Below, piece by piece: positions 48,320 to 58,638 of a stretch of 64,000 bases of DNA. Both the position numbers and the translations under genes were made by a program. The DNA comes from Yersinia enterocolitica. Its GTDB lineage: Bacteria; Pseudomonadota; Gammaproteobacteria; Enterobacterales; Enterobacteriaceae. The stretch's first letter is position 1; each line of letters begins with the position of its first letter. The notes beneath the pieces were generated by a model. The model was not told where the DNA came from, made no database searches, and was given only the letters and a program-made list of their open reading frames with translations. The stretch spans positions 2,914,001-2,978,000 of the forward strand of contig NBTC02000002.1 of NCBI GenBank assembly GCA_002082245.2, read 5' to 3'.

Positions 48320-49801
48320 CTATTCCCCTGTATTAACCGGTACAGCTTTGATCAGAAATAACCTGACAACACTGTGAGATTGCTTATCAGTGCTGCGAAA
48401 TAACCCACCTAATAATGGAATATCGCCCAGTAGCGGTATTTTGTTTTGCGACTCAATTTGTTTATCCTGGATGAAGCCACCCAATAACAGACTTTGCCCA
48501 ACACGCAACGTGGCTTGCGTTGAGATATCTGAATTTTGTATTTCCGGCAACGGTTCACTACTGCTTATTGGCGCCTGCTGTTGCCCATCCTGAATGTTAA
48601 GATTAAGCAAAACTTCTTTTACACCATCGGCATCAATCATTCTCGGTGTCACTCGCAATAATGACCCAGAGGTGATCGATTCAAGTTTTGCCACTTTATC
48701 GCCTTGCAACTTAGTATAAAACGTTACGTTTTTATCCAGTACCGCCTGAATATTATTTAGGGTGACCACCGAAGGGCGTGATAAGACTCTGGCACGTGAA
48801 TTCTTTTGTAACGCATTCAAGCGAACCATAAAGTTCCCAGTATCACCAATTACAGTGGAGAAACCATCAGCACTATTTTTCCCCGAATTACTATTAAACG
48901 AGATACCCGCGCCACCAATGGAAGTAGATGCGGACCAATCGATACCAAGCTGGCTAATATCTCCGGCATCAACATCAATAATGGTCACTGATATTTCTAT
49001 TTGAACTGGCCGCTGATCCAACTGGGCGATCAAACTACGATAGACCGGCATATTGACCTGACGATCACGGATAATAACTGCGTTTTGCCGAGGATCAGCC
49101 GAGAAAAGAGGCATGCTGGTATGCGCCTCATCTTGTTCTTTTCCTGCAACTAAAGGCAGACTATTGCCCTGACTCATCTCGCGCAATACGCTGACTAAGC
49201 CCGGTAATTTAACTTGCTGATCACGATACTGATAATTAGAGTCAGCCGCAGAGGCATATTTTAGCAGGAAGACTTTCACTGTTTCTTTATTTTGGTTTTG
49301 CTTACGGGCTTGAGACGAAAGCATTTTGCTCAATGTCGTCACCCGTTCAATACAGATAGGAACACCTGTAACCTCAATAGCATCCAGACGAGAAATAGCC
49401 TTTATCGCACAGTTTTTTCCTGCGGCTACTCCGCTATGTTGTAGATATTTGATTAAAGTTGTCGTTGATAATCCATCTGGCGATATAAATTCCCTTCGGA
49501 TGGCTTGAGCTTTGTAAAAATAGAGTATTTCACCATCATAGTACCAGGTAAGATTGTATAGACCGGCTAATTTAGACAGGATTGCTTCTGGTGTTTTGTC
49601 GCGAATTTTCCCACTAAAGTGTTCGTTTATTTCCGGGCTAATGACTACCGGGATGCCATAATTCATCCCTAAATCTTTTAATAGGTTAGATACACTCATA
49701 CCCCGGCTATAAATAAAGAAAGGCTCTCCTTGCCAGGGAATAGCTTGTCCATGGGCCAGTGACACTGAAAACAGTAATATTAAACTGGCAAGTTCTTTCA
49801 T
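48320..49801 (-). CDS. ssaC: T3SS outer-membrane secretin SsaC (SctC)
   Basis: A 493-residue secretin forming the outer-membrane ring. The signal peptide (LASLILLFSVSLAHG) is followed by N0/N1 domains (MSVSNLLKDLGMNYGIPVVI), N3-type repeats, and the C-terminal secretin domain with LSRPSVVTLNNIQAVLD and VGQSLLLGGFIQDKQIESQN. Length is close to SsaC (497). Its ATG overlaps the ssaB stop in ATGA. Confidence 0.96.
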   Translation of the reverse strand: MKELASLILLFSVSLAHGQAIPWQGEPFFIYSRGMSVSNLLKDLGMNYGIPVVISPEINEHFSGKIRDKTPEAILSKLAGLYNLTWYYDGEILYFYKAQAIRREFISPDGLSTTTLIKYLQHSGVAAGKNCAIKAISRLDAIEVTGVPICIERVTTLSKMLSSQARKQNQNKETVKVFLLKYASAADSNYQYRDQQVKLPGLVSVLREMSQGNSLPLVAGKEQDEAHTSMPLFSADPRQNAVIIRDRQVNMPVYRSLIAQLDQRPVQIEISVTIIDVDAGDISQLGIDWSASTSIGGAGISFNSNSGKNSADGFSTVIGDTGNFMVRLNALQKNSRARVLSRPSVVTLNNIQAVLDKNVTFYTKLQGDKVAKLESITSGSLLRVTPRMIDADGVKEVLLNLNIQDGQQQAPISSSEPLPEIQNSDISTQATLRVGQSLLLGGFIQDKQIESQNKIPLLGDIPLLGGLFRSTDKQSHSVVRLFLIKAVPVNTGE

Positions 49802-50232
49802 GAGATAGCCTTGCTGACATGCTTCTTCGGTTTGGTTAAGACGTTTGTTTGGGAAGTACTCAATGTGGCTACCAAGCCACTTAAATGCTGAATAACGGCA
49901 TGAATTTGTTCTAATTTCATCGAGAGATCTTGATTCTCACCGGCGATCCTCTCGCTATTATCAAGTGTATATCGCCCCCATAACCACCAATTGCCATCGT
50001 TAAACTGTAAAGCAAAATCCTGCGTATTCTCCAGCGCCACCAGCATAAGTGCAATATATCGAATAACAGTATTGGATATCATTTTTCTCTCAATAAAAAA
50101 AACACCAATACAAATAGAATGATGGTAATCCATCGCTTTGGCAGGAATTCCCTTCAACGTGAATTGAACAATATTAATATCTGATAAATCAATGTCGTTA
50201 ACTAAGGGTTGTCTCTTCAACATTTCAAGCAT
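49798..50232 (-). CDS. ssaB: SpiC/SsaB-like T3SS regulator
   Basis: A 144-residue protein similar to Salmonella SpiC (SsaB), which acts in the cytosol with SsaM and SsaL to order translocator before effector secretion. Matching stretches are MLEMLKRQPLVNDI, FTLKGIPAKAM, and YIALMLVALENTQDFALQFN with a nearby WLWGRYT. ATG 50232 is chosen because AGGAG lies nine bases upstream and the alignment with SpiC begins there; an in-frame ATG at 50250 lacks a site. It is the first gene of the cluster, divergent from the sensor kinase. Confidence 0.83.
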   Translation of the reverse strand: MLEMLKRQPLVNDIDLSDINIVQFTLKGIPAKAMDYHHSICIGVFFIERKMISNTVIRYIALMLVALENTQDFALQFNDGNWWLWGRYTLDNSERIAGENQDLSMKLEQIHAVIQHLSGLVATLSTSQTNVLTKPKKHVSKAIS

Positions 50233-50419
50233 CGGCGGTAACTCCTGCATCAGTACGATTTAATTATCCTCCGTAATTAAATATTCGTTATAAGGTAAAA
50301 CCCTGATTTACTCTTTTTACAGAACTAAATGAATCTATAACGAGCAGTAATGAAATCAGTGTATTTCTTGATATCAAATTTTGGCTGTGGCGTACTAAAA
50401 AAAACAGTCAGGTGACTTT

Positions 50420-53242
50420 ATGGAAAATTCATCATCACTCGTCACTCGATTGACACTATTACTGGGCATGACCTTAATGGCCATATGGCTTATTTCAATT
50501 GCGGCCATGGCATTCTTCTCATATGAGGATACACGCCAACGTTTGGTGAATGAATTAACCCACATGGCATCATTACGCGCAGATTTAAGTAATTACCAAT
50601 TTGAAGGCGCAGAACGGGACGCAACCGCATTGATAAGTCGCCAGACAAGTTACCAAGCCACCTGGCGATTGCCTATTAGACATACAGATGATGATCCGAG
50701 CGACAATATTCCTTTTAGTTCAGGAATGTGTAATGCCATCCAATCCAGACATGACCTTCGCATCGCTCAGGCATATGGAACTTCTGGTCAAACTTATTAT
50801 CTCGACAGTTTCACGATTAAAAACAAAGAAGGTATTACCATATTCAGACCACAGGCGGTATCAAATAACTATTTGAACCAGCGACGTAAAGAATTACTTT
50901 TACTGCCAATATTTCCTACCCATGACAATATTTTTTGGGGGATGCCGACTTATAGCCCACAACGAGGCTGGCATGTTTCTGTTGCCGCATGTGACCACGC
51001 CGGTTCATTAGCTGGATTCTCATTAAAACTGAATGAGTTGGTGACGGATAATCAGCCAGTTGAACAGAGAGATATTAATTTATGGTTGGATAAGAGTGGC
51101 GAGTTGTTACCGATATCTCAGCAAAATATACCTTCGCATCAGTTACATGAGATTCTTCGCCAGCTAAAAGACCGAAATTTACATGATGGTTGGCAACAAA
51201 CACCTGATTATTTGGTATTAAGAACCCAGTTAAAAGGCCCCGGTTGGCAACAGTTAGTTATTTATCCCCGCGTCGGTTTTGCCTGGGAAGCGGCCAAACC
51301 CGCATTACATCAACTCCCCTTTGCACTGGCTATTTTGCTGCTGCTCACGTTAGTGCTCTCTTTATTACTGCGATATTACCTCGCTATTCCCCTATGGAAC
51401 TTCATCAATATTATTGGTGCCACCGGCCCACAAGCGATGGAGCCGCGTTTACCAGTGAAACGCATGGATGAGTTAGGGCAGATTGCTCGTGCTTATAACA
51501 ACTTGCTAGACACCTTGAATGAGCAGTACGACACCCTTGAAATGAAAGTAAAGGAACGCACGCTGGCACTGGCAAAATCAAAACAGCTGGCCGAACAGGC
51601 TAATCGCCGTAAGAGTGTCCATCTAACCACTATCAGTCATGAAATTCGTACCCCTTTAAATGGCACGCTAGGTGCGGTTGAGTTATTACAAAATACCCCA
51701 CTGACCTGCGAGCAATATCGGTTGGCCGAGACCGCTCGCCAGTGCTCACATTCTTTACTGATGATAGTTAACAACCTGTTGGATTTTTCACGTATTGAGT
51801 CGGGGCAAATGGCCTTGTCTCAAGAGAAAACCGCCTTATTGCCCTTATTGGATCAGGCCATGTTAACTATTCATAGCCAGGCCTTGAGTAAAGCCATCAC
51901 CCTCTCTACTTACGTCAGTTCGGATGTGCCGCTGGAACTGGAGTTGGACAAACAACGCTTAAAGCAGATTCTGGTTAACTTATTGGGCAATGCCGTTAAA
52001 TTCACGCAATGTGGCCATATTAGGCTCAATGTAGTCCGTAAGGGCCAGCAGCTCTGCTTCACTGTTGAAGATACCGGCTGTGGTATTGATTTGCAGCTTC
52101 AACAAGAGATATTCCACCCTTTTGTCCAGACCCATGAGCACGGGCAGGGAACGGGGTTGGGACTAACTATTGCAGATAATCTGGCAAGAATGATGGGGGG
52201 GAATATTACACTTTTTAGCCTACCAGACCACGGTAGTCGCTTCTCATTAAGTCTGCCATTTTGTGGGATAATAGTGCTCAAACCGTTTAAAGGTGAAATA
52301 TGTGCACCACAGCCATTACATGCTCAATTATCTTCGTGGGGGATAACCTGCCCGCCAGAAGGTAATCAATCAGTACACCTGCCGCAGACCCCCTTTAACG
52401 ATAAAGAGCTGTGCTACCTACCCGGTCGCTTATATAGCAACGTTAAAAAGCATCTTAACGGAGAGAAGCAGCCCGCCTCATCTCAGCAAGAGATACCACA
52501 TGCTCTCCCACTACAACCTTGGCATATGACCATATTGTTAGTCGATGATGCTGAAACCAATCGAGATATCACCGGCATGATGCTGCGCCAATTGGGGCAT
52601 CAAGTGACTCTGGCAGAGAGTGGCGAAATCGCACTACGCCTCGGCCAAACGCAGCGTTTTGATCTGGTGCTGATGGATATTCGTATGCCAGGTATGGATG
52701 GGCTGGCAACAACCCGCTATTGGCGTGATGATGCGACCAACCAGGATAATCGCTGCATGATTACGGCATTAAGTGCCAATACCAATCCTGAGGAAAAGAT
52801 AAGGGCCAGTCAGGCGGGGATGAATCATTATCTCTCTAAACCAGTAACTTTCAGCCAACTGGCAGAAGTACTGGATCTGACCGCACAATTCCAGCTCGAA
52901 CGCGGGGTCACTCTCTCTCCCCAGTTATCAACACCGAGGCCACTATTGAATCTGGCTGACAGCTCATTGCGCCTTAAACTATTACAATCATTGCAACTAT
53001 TAGTGCAGCAAGTGAGAGAGTCTCTCACCCATACCCCCACGTTATCGCACCAGCTTCACACCTTAAAAGGCTGTGCCGGGCAAGCGGGCCTTATTGAGTT
53101 ACAAGACGCTGTGATTCAGCTGGAAATAGCAGTCGAAAATCATGAACTCATTACACAGCAAGATATCGATCACCTCGACGAGATAATCCATTTTCTGTTT
53201 CAACCGCGGGAGCCCCGCGACACCATTTCAATCATCAGGTAA
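50420..53242 (+). CDS. ssrA: SsrA-like hybrid sensor kinase controlling the T3SS
   Basis: A 940-residue tripartite sensor kinase. A first membrane segment (about residues 15-37) and second (about 293-318) bracket a periplasmic sensor domain. HAMP follows, then the histidine kinase core with phospho-acceptor H407 in TISHEIRTPLNG, N-box LLGNAVKFT, and G-boxes DTGCGI and GQGTGLGLTI. A receiver domain holds D753 in LMDIRMPGMDG, and a C-terminal HPt domain holds H880 in HTLKGCAGQAG. This layout and the place next to ssaB match SPI-2 SsrA (920 residues, from memory). It lies 13 bases before its regulator gene. Confidence 0.92.
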   Translation: MENSSSLVTRLTLLLGMTLMAIWLISIAAMAFFSYEDTRQRLVNELTHMASLRADLSNYQFEGAERDATALISRQTSYQATWRLPIRHTDDDPSDNIPFSSGMCNAIQSRHDLRIAQAYGTSGQTYYLDSFTIKNKEGITIFRPQAVSNNYLNQRRKELLLLPIFPTHDNIFWGMPTYSPQRGWHVSVAACDHAGSLAGFSLKLNELVTDNQPVEQRDINLWLDKSGELLPISQQNIPSHQLHEILRQLKDRNLHDGWQQTPDYLVLRTQLKGPGWQQLVIYPRVGFAWEAAKPALHQLPFALAILLLLTLVLSLLLRYYLAIPLWNFINIIGATGPQAMEPRLPVKRMDELGQIARAYNNLLDTLNEQYDTLEMKVKERTLALAKSKQLAEQANRRKSVHLTTISHEIRTPLNGTLGAVELLQNTPLTCEQYRLAETARQCSHSLLMIVNNLLDFSRIESGQMALSQEKTALLPLLDQAMLTIHSQALSKAITLSTYVSSDVPLELELDKQRLKQILVNLLGNAVKFTQCGHIRLNVVRKGQQLCFTVEDTGCGIDLQLQQEIFHPFVQTHEHGQGTGLGLTIADNLARMMGGNITLFSLPDHGSRFSLSLPFCGIIVLKPFKGEICAPQPLHAQLSSWGITCPPEGNQSVHLPQTPFNDKELCYLPGRLYSNVKKHLNGEKQPASSQQEIPHALPLQPWHMTILLVDDAETNRDITGMMLRQLGHQVTLAESGEIALRLGQTQRFDLVLMDIRMPGMDGLATTRYWRDDATNQDNRCMITALSANTNPEEKIRASQAGMNHYLSKPVTFSQLAEVLDLTAQFQLERGVTLSPQLSTPRPLLNLADSSLRLKLLQSLQLLVQQVRESLTHTPTLSHQLHTLKGCAGQAGLIELQDAVIQLEIAVENHELITQQDIDHLDEIIHFLFQPREPRDTISIIR

Positions 53243-53255
53243 AGGGAATAACTTT

Positions 53256-53888
53256 ATGAATACGAAATTACTGATTGTCGACGATCATGAACTAATCATT
53301 AATGGTATTAAAAATATGTTGGCAGCTTATCCACGTTATCAAATTGTTGGCCAAGCTGATAATGGGCTGGATGTATACAATTTATGCCGCCAGACAGAAC
53401 CAGACATTGCGATTATAGATCTCGGATTGCCTGGCATGGATGGCCTTGATGTCATTATTCAACTGCTTCGCCGCTGGCCGACGATGAGGATTCTGGCATT
53501 AACAGCCCGTCATGAGGAACATCACGCCAGCAAAACGTTAAGCAGTGGCGCGCTAGGTTATGTTCTGAAAAAAAGCCCACAGCAAATTCTGCTGGCCGCC
53601 ATTCAAACGGTGGCGGTGGGTAAACGCTATATTGATCCCGCACTCAATAGTTCTCTGGTTAATAAACTGGCACAAGGTAGCGATGCCAGCCAACCAGTAC
53701 TAACACCACGAGAACGACAGATCCTAAAACTGATTACCGAGGGTGCTTGTAATCGTATTATCGCGGTTCACCTTTCTATCAGCCAAAAAACCGTAGAAAC
53801 CCACCGCCTTAATATGATGAAAAAACTGGATGTGCACAAAGTCGCTGAGCTTATCCATTGGTCATACCGCTTAGGACTAAATGAATAA
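53256..53888 (+). CDS. ssrB: SsrB-like response regulator
   Basis: A 210-residue NarL/FixJ-type regulator. The receiver domain (about 1-120) has the acidic pair at D9-D10, phospho-acceptor D55 in IIDLGLPGMDG, and K105-like AYVLKKSP motif. The LuxR helix-turn-helix (about 145-205) reads LTPRERQILKLITEGACNRI and then SQKTVETHRLNMMKKLDVHK. It is expected to activate the divergent secretion operons when phosphorylated by the neighbouring kinase. From memory SsrB is 212 residues. Confidence 0.92.
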   Translation: MNTKLLIVDDHELIINGIKNMLAAYPRYQIVGQADNGLDVYNLCRQTEPDIAIIDLGLPGMDGLDVIIQLLRRWPTMRILALTARHEEHHASKTLSSGALGYVLKKSPQQILLAAIQTVAVGKRYIDPALNSSLVNKLAQGSDASQPVLTPRERQILKLITEGACNRIIAVHLSISQKTVETHRLNMMKKLDVHKVAELIHWSYRLGLNE

Positions 53889-53922
53889 TGTCACTGGTGT
53901 TTTATTGATGATAGACACAAAT

Positions 53923-53956
53923 AAAAACCCCCTATCTGTCGCTCATCGATAGGGGG
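53923..53956 (-). terminator. Rho-independent terminator of gltP
   Basis: A 9-bp perfect stem CCCCCTATC/GATAGGGGG (53928-53936 with 53948-53956) is followed on the minus strand by TTTTTAT. It lies between convergent ssrB and gltP. For the plus strand it lacks a T-run, so it chiefly serves gltP. Confidence 0.82.
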
Positions 53957-54078
53957 CCTACAAATATCAATGCCCAACTCCAAGCAGCGAATAAATCAGC
54001 CCGAATGATCTTATATGAGTAAATGATTCGGGCCAATACGAGCGACTAACATCACCGGAACATCAAGGGTAAAGAGTA

Positions 54079-55395
54079 TTAGCTTTGGTTAACCGGCGTC
54101 TGTTTTGGTGCAAATAACGCCTTCTCGTATGCCTTGGCTTTTTTATGGTCAAACTGATGTTCCCACTTGGCAATAACCAGCACCGCTAACGCATTCCCCA
54201 CCACGTTCAGTGCGGTACGTGCCATATCCAGAATACGGTCCACACCAGCGATAAAGGCCAAACCTTCCAGTGGAATACCTACACTGCCTAGCGTTGCTAA
54301 CAAGACAACAAACGAAACTCCCGGAACACCAGCAATCCCTTTAGAAGTCACCATTAAGGTTAGGACTAGAATGATCTCTTGCCCAATGGACAGCTCGATA
54401 CCATATAACTGGGCAATAAATATGGCGGCAATACTCTGATAAAGGGTAGAACCATCTAAGTTGAAGGAATAGCCCGTCGGAACCACAAAGCTGGTAATCG
54501 ATTTTGGCGCGCCATAGGCTTCCATTTTCTCGATGATTCGTGGCAATACAGTTTCTGAACTGGCGGTAGAGTAAGCTAAAATCAGCTCATCTTTCAAAAT
54601 TCGAATCAATGTCCAGATACGTAATTTACATAATCTGGCAACGGTGCCCAGCACGACCAGTGCAAAAAATAGAATCGCGGCGTAAACCAAAATAACCAGC
54701 TTGGCCAATGGAATAAGCGAGGCAAAACCAAAATTGGCAACCGTCACCGAGATCAAACCAAACACCCCGATAGGCGCATAGCGCATAATCATATGAGTGA
54801 CTTTGAACATGCTTTCAGAAATTGCTTTAAACACATTCAACAGTGGCTCTTTGGTTTCTTTTGGCAATGAAGACAGCCCTAAACCAAACAACACTGAGAA
54901 GAAGATAATTGGCAACATATCGCCTTTCGCCATGGAAGCGAAGACGTTGGCAGGAATGAGCGACAAGATAGTGCTCACCAGGCTGTGGCTACCACTTTGT
55001 ACTTGCTCAGTGGTCTTTTCATACTGGGAGATATCGACCACCGTCAATGCCGACATATCAATGCCGTGCCCCGGTTGAAACACATTCGCCAAGGTGATCC
55101 CAACAATAATGGCGATGGTAGTGATAACTTCGAAATAGATAATGGTTTTCAGGCCAATTCGCCCAAGCTTCTTCGCATCACCAACACCAGCAATACCCAC
55201 GATCAAGGTCGAAATAACTATCGGTACAACAATCATTTTAATTAAGCGGATGAAGATATCACCTGCTGGACTTAAAATATTACTAACTAACCACTCTCTG
55301 GATTCAATTTGATTATGCAGAACCGCACCAACCAAAATACCTAATACCAGCGCAATGAGTATTTGCCAGGCCAGACCTATTTTTACACTTTTCAT
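54079..55395 (-). CDS. gltP: Proton/glutamate-aspartate symporter GltP
   Basis: Inner-membrane dicarboxylic amino acid:cation symporter, 438 residues (E. coli GltP 437). The transporter core shows the serine-rich hairpin region AYSTASSETVLPRI, the substrate-site helix PTGYSFNLDGSTLYQSIAAI, and the second hairpin TSKGIAGVPGVSFVVLLATL. Eight membrane helices and two re-entrant loops are expected. It is monocistronic, with a terminator downstream. Confidence 0.95.
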   Translation of the reverse strand: MKSVKIGLAWQILIALVLGILVGAVLHNQIESREWLVSNILSPAGDIFIRLIKMIVVPIVISTLIVGIAGVGDAKKLGRIGLKTIIYFEVITTIAIIVGITLANVFQPGHGIDMSALTVVDISQYEKTTEQVQSGSHSLVSTILSLIPANVFASMAKGDMLPIIFFSVLFGLGLSSLPKETKEPLLNVFKAISESMFKVTHMIMRYAPIGVFGLISVTVANFGFASLIPLAKLVILVYAAILFFALVVLGTVARLCKLRIWTLIRILKDELILAYSTASSETVLPRIIEKMEAYGAPKSITSFVVPTGYSFNLDGSTLYQSIAAIFIAQLYGIELSIGQEIILVLTLMVTSKGIAGVPGVSFVVLLATLGSVGIPLEGLAFIAGVDRILDMARTALNVVGNALAVLVIAKWEHQFDHKKAKAYEKALFAPKQTPVNQS

Positions 55396-56313
55396 ACCCT
55401 AAAAATTCCTCAAAGCATCCTATAAAATGCAAGTTACCAAGCATTTCAAATAGAATACTTAATCATTAAATACGGGGCTATAGTTGATAAAACGTATGGT
55501 TCAGCCTCCCGCCAGCCGACCACGTTATAAATCAGTATCATTTCTGGACACTCTTCTGCAAGCCTTGTTTACACTAAGCCCACATGATGCTGAGGCATAA
55601 CTTCAGCCCCAAAAATCTTTAGATCACAGTAAATATTTGTTATTAAAATAATAAAATCCATCAGAGACAAATAACATCGCAACTGTCTGTATAAAAAACA
55701 AGCTAAATTAAATTACATGATAAACTCTCATTGTGTTTTATTTTTTCACTTATTTTGTTTTTATTTTGTTAAATTCAGCCATTTTAATTCTCCGCTTATT
55801 CTGGAGGTTTCGCAACCAAAGTCGATTTTTTTTCAGCGAAATAAGAGAAATTTATTCAAATAGAGAAAATAGTAAATTGCATATTTATTCCATTGGGCTT
55901 TGTATTTATATATTCATATTCTCAGTTGATATATATATGTAATTCTAATTACAGTAAAATATAAAAATATAAACTTTCCGATGATTGTAAATTAATTTTT
56001 AATTTTTTGGTTAACAACTACTATTAAATTGCATTAGTCACGCTACATTAGTACTTTTAGTGACATTCCCCCTTCAATATTCTTATTTCACGCTAGAAAT
56101 GAGCTGATCTGCACATTTCCTTTCCTTTATTGCATGATCACAAGGCACGTCTCCTATCATTAAGATATCGATTCACCACGCAGCACATTAAGTAAGTCTC
56201 TAAATCAACATCTTTTATGCGTGATCTGCCGCCCAAAAAAGAAACAAAACGGCCCTCCACACTATAATTAACTTTTGATTGACATATTATTAACAATCTC
56301 AAGGAGAACTATT
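55396..56313. other. Long AT-rich intergenic region between gltP and acs
   Basis: A 918-base gap between divergent genes with very high A+T. It must hold the gltP and acs promoters. The 69-codon ORF at 55733-55942 has AT-driven composition (Phe, Ile, Tyr), starts at GTG without a ribosome binding site, and is not credible. No clear CRP site was found, although acs is CRP-controlled in E. coli. AAGGAG at 56301-56306 is the acs ribosome binding site. I see nothing else I can support. Confidence 0.5.
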
Positions 56314-58272
56314 ATGAGCCAAATACATAAACACCCTATTCCAACTGCAATTGCAGAGCATGCCCTGATAAACCCTGAACAATATCAGCAATATTATCAA
56401 CAATCTGTGCAGAACCCAGATGAATTTTGGGGCGAACATGGCAAGATTATTGATTGGATTAAACCGTATAAAACGGTTAAAAACACCTCCTTTGACCCCG
56501 GTCATATCAGCATCCGCTGGTTCGAAGATGGCACACTGAATCTTGCAGCTAACTGCCTTGACCGTCACCTGGCAGAGCGTGGCGATCAAACCGCAATTAT
56601 TTGGGAAGGTGATGATCCTAACCAATCAAAAACCGTCACCTATAAACAGCTTCACCACGATGTATGCCAGTTTGCTAATGTGCTGAAAAAACTGGGCATC
56701 AAGAAAGGTGATGTGGTTGCAATCTATATGCCGATGGTGCCAGAAGCCGCTGTTGCTATGCTGGCCTGCGCGCGTATTGGCGCCGTGCACTCTGTTATTT
56801 TTGGTGGATTCTCACCTGATGCCGTTGCTGGCCGAATTATCGACTCTAACTCAAAACTGGTGATTACTGCCGATGAAGGCATTCGTGCTGGTCGCGCAAT
56901 TCCACTGAAAAAAAATGTCGATGAAGCCCTAAAAAATCCAGCTATCACCAGTATCAAAAATGTGGTCGTCTTCCAACGTACTGGCAATGCCAGCTATTGG
57001 AAAGACGGGAGAGACTTGTGGTGGCATGACCTGATAAAAGAAGCCTCCGCCGACTGCCCGCCAGAAGAGATGAATGCCGAAGACCCACTGTTCATCCTTT
57101 ATACCTCGGGTTCTACTGGCAAACCAAAAGGGGTTTTACATACCACCGGCGGTTATCTGGTTTATGCCGCGTTGACCTTTAAATACGTTTTTGATTATCA
57201 CCCCGGCGATATCTACTGGTGTACCGCGGACGTTGGTTGGGTCACCGGCCACAGCTATTTGCTGTATGGCCCACTGGCTTGCGGTGCTATTACTCTGATG
57301 TTTGAAGGTGTTCCTAACTATCCAGGCGTCAATCGCTTGGGTCAGGTTATCGATAAACATCAGGTTAATATTCTGTATACCGCTCCTACCGCCATTCGTG
57401 CCTTAATGGCCGAAGGTGACAAAGCCATCGAAGGGACAAAACGCGACTCCCTACGCATTATGGGTTCAGTTGGTGAACCTATTAACCCGGAAGCATGGGA
57501 ATGGTATTACAACAAGATTGGTAACAGTAAATGCCCGATTGTTGATACCTGGTGGCAAACTGAAACGGGCGGTTTCATGATAACGCCACTGCCAGGAGCC
57601 ACAGAGTTAAAAGCCGGTTCAGCTACTCGCCCCTTCTTTGGGGTACAGCCAGCGTTGGTCGACAACTTAGGTAACCTGCAAGAAGGTGCAGCCGAAGGCA
57701 ATCTGGTGATAACCGACTCTTGGCCGGGTCAGGCCAGAACCTTATTCGGCGATCATGACCGTTTTGAGCAGACCTACTTCTCAACCTTTAAAGGCATGTA
57801 TTTCAGTGGTGATGGCGCTCGCCGTGACGAAGATGGCTACTACTGGATAACCGGCCGCGTCGATGACGTACTTAACGTTTCAGGTCACCGCCTAGGGACC
57901 GCTGAAATTGAATCCGCATTGGTTTCACACCCGAAAATTGCCGAAGCTGCCGTCGTCGGTGTCCCACACAGTATTAAAGGGCAAGCTATCTATGCCTACA
58001 TCACGCTGAATCACGGTGAGGAACCAACACCAGAGCTGTATACCGAGGTGCGTAATTGGGTGCGTAAAGAGATTGGCCCAATTGCGACCCCAGATATTTT
58101 GCACTGGACTGATTCACTGCCAAAAACCCGTTCAGGCAAGATCATGCGCCGTATTCTGCGCAAAATTGCGGCTGGCGATACCAGCAACTTAGGGGATACC
58201 TCAACACTGGCCGATCCGGGCGTAGTGGACAAATTACTGGAAGAAAAACAATCAATGCAAACACCGTCGTAA
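56314..58272 (+). CDS. acs: Acetyl-CoA synthetase Acs
   Basis: AMP-forming ligase that activates acetate to acetyl-CoA via acetyl-AMP. The 652-residue length equals E. coli Acs. Motifs: AMP-binding loop [28 protein letters not shown] (acetyl-AMP pocket), the hinge region around [20 protein letters not shown], and C-terminal [17 protein letters not shown] with the lysine that is reversibly acetylated in homologues. ATG 56314 is chosen for the AAGGAG seven bases upstream, over the longer in-frame ORF from 56275. It is first in acs-yjcH-actP. Confidence 0.97.
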   Translation: MSQIHKHPIPTAIAEHALINPEQYQQYYQQSVQNPDEFWGEHGKIIDWIKPYKTVKNTSFDPGHISIRWFEDGTLNLAANCLDRHLAERGDQTAIIWEGDDPNQSKTVTYKQLHHDVCQFANVLKKLGIKKGDVVAIYMPMVPEAAVAMLACARIGAVHSVIFGGFSPDAVAGRIIDSNSKLVITADEGIRAGRAIPLKKNVDEALKNPAITSIKNVVVFQRTGNASYWKDGRDLWWHDLIKEASADCPPEEMNAEDPLFILYTSGSTGKPKGVLHTTGGYLVYAALTFKYVFDYHPGDIYWCTADVGWVTGHSYLLYGPLACGAITLMFEGVPNYPGVNRLGQVIDKHQVNILYTAPTAIRALMAEGDKAIEGTKRDSLRIMGSVGEPINPEAWEWYYNKIGNSKCPIVDTWWQTETGGFMITPLPGATELKAGSATRPFFGVQPALVDNLGNLQEGAAEGNLVITDSWPGQARTLFGDHDRFEQTYFSTFKGMYFSGDGARRDEDGYYWITGRVDDVLNVSGHRLGTAEIESALVSHPKIAEAAVVGVPHSIKGQAIYAYITLNHGEEPTPELYTEVRNWVRKEIGPIATPDILHWTDSLPKTRSGKIMRRILRKIAAGDTSNLGDTSTLADPGVVDKLLEEKQSMQTPS

Positions 58273-58326
58273 ATTGTGCCGCCTACCGGCGGCAAACTTA
58301 ATTAATGCCTCAAAGGAGAGACTCTG

Positions 58327-58638
58327 ATGAATGACAGCATTTATCAAGAGATTGAAAATAACCCGCGTTTCAAAGAGTTGGTGCAAAAGCGTGGCCGCTT
58401 TGCCTGGATACTGTCGCTCATTACCCTAGCGCTGTATGTCGGTTTCATTTTCCTTATTGCTTTCGAACCACAATGGCTCGGTACCCCGCTATATGCAGGC
58501 TCCAGCATTACTCGCGGCATACCCGTTGGTGTGGGGTTGATCGTTATTTCTTTTGTTCTTACAGGTATTTACGTTATTCGTGCTAATGGCGAGTTTGACC
58601 GTCTGACGGCAGAAATTCTTCGTGAGGTGAAGCAATGA
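58327..58638 (+). CDS. yjcH: DUF485 inner-membrane protein YjcH
   Basis: A 103-residue protein with two transmembrane helices (about residues 24-46 and 60-82). The family signature is [20 protein letters not shown] near the N-terminus. It is always found between acs and the acetate permease and is presumed to assist it. It overlaps actP by ATGA and follows acs by 54 bases, with AGGAG before its ATG. Confidence 0.93.
   Translation: MNDSIYQEIENNPRFKELVQKRGRFAWILSLITLALYVGFIFLIAFEPQWLGTPLYAGSSITRGIPVGVGLIVISFVLTGIYVIRANGEFDRLTAEILREVKQ

Noticed and set aside
55733..55942. 69-codon ORF in the gltP-acs gap
   Set aside because: GTG start without a ribosome binding site; composition (Phe, Ile, Tyr) follows the AT-rich DNA; no recognisable motif.
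56100..56250. CRP or other activator sites upstream of acs
   Set aside because: Only a TCACA half site was seen (near 56130), with no matching left half at the right distance.
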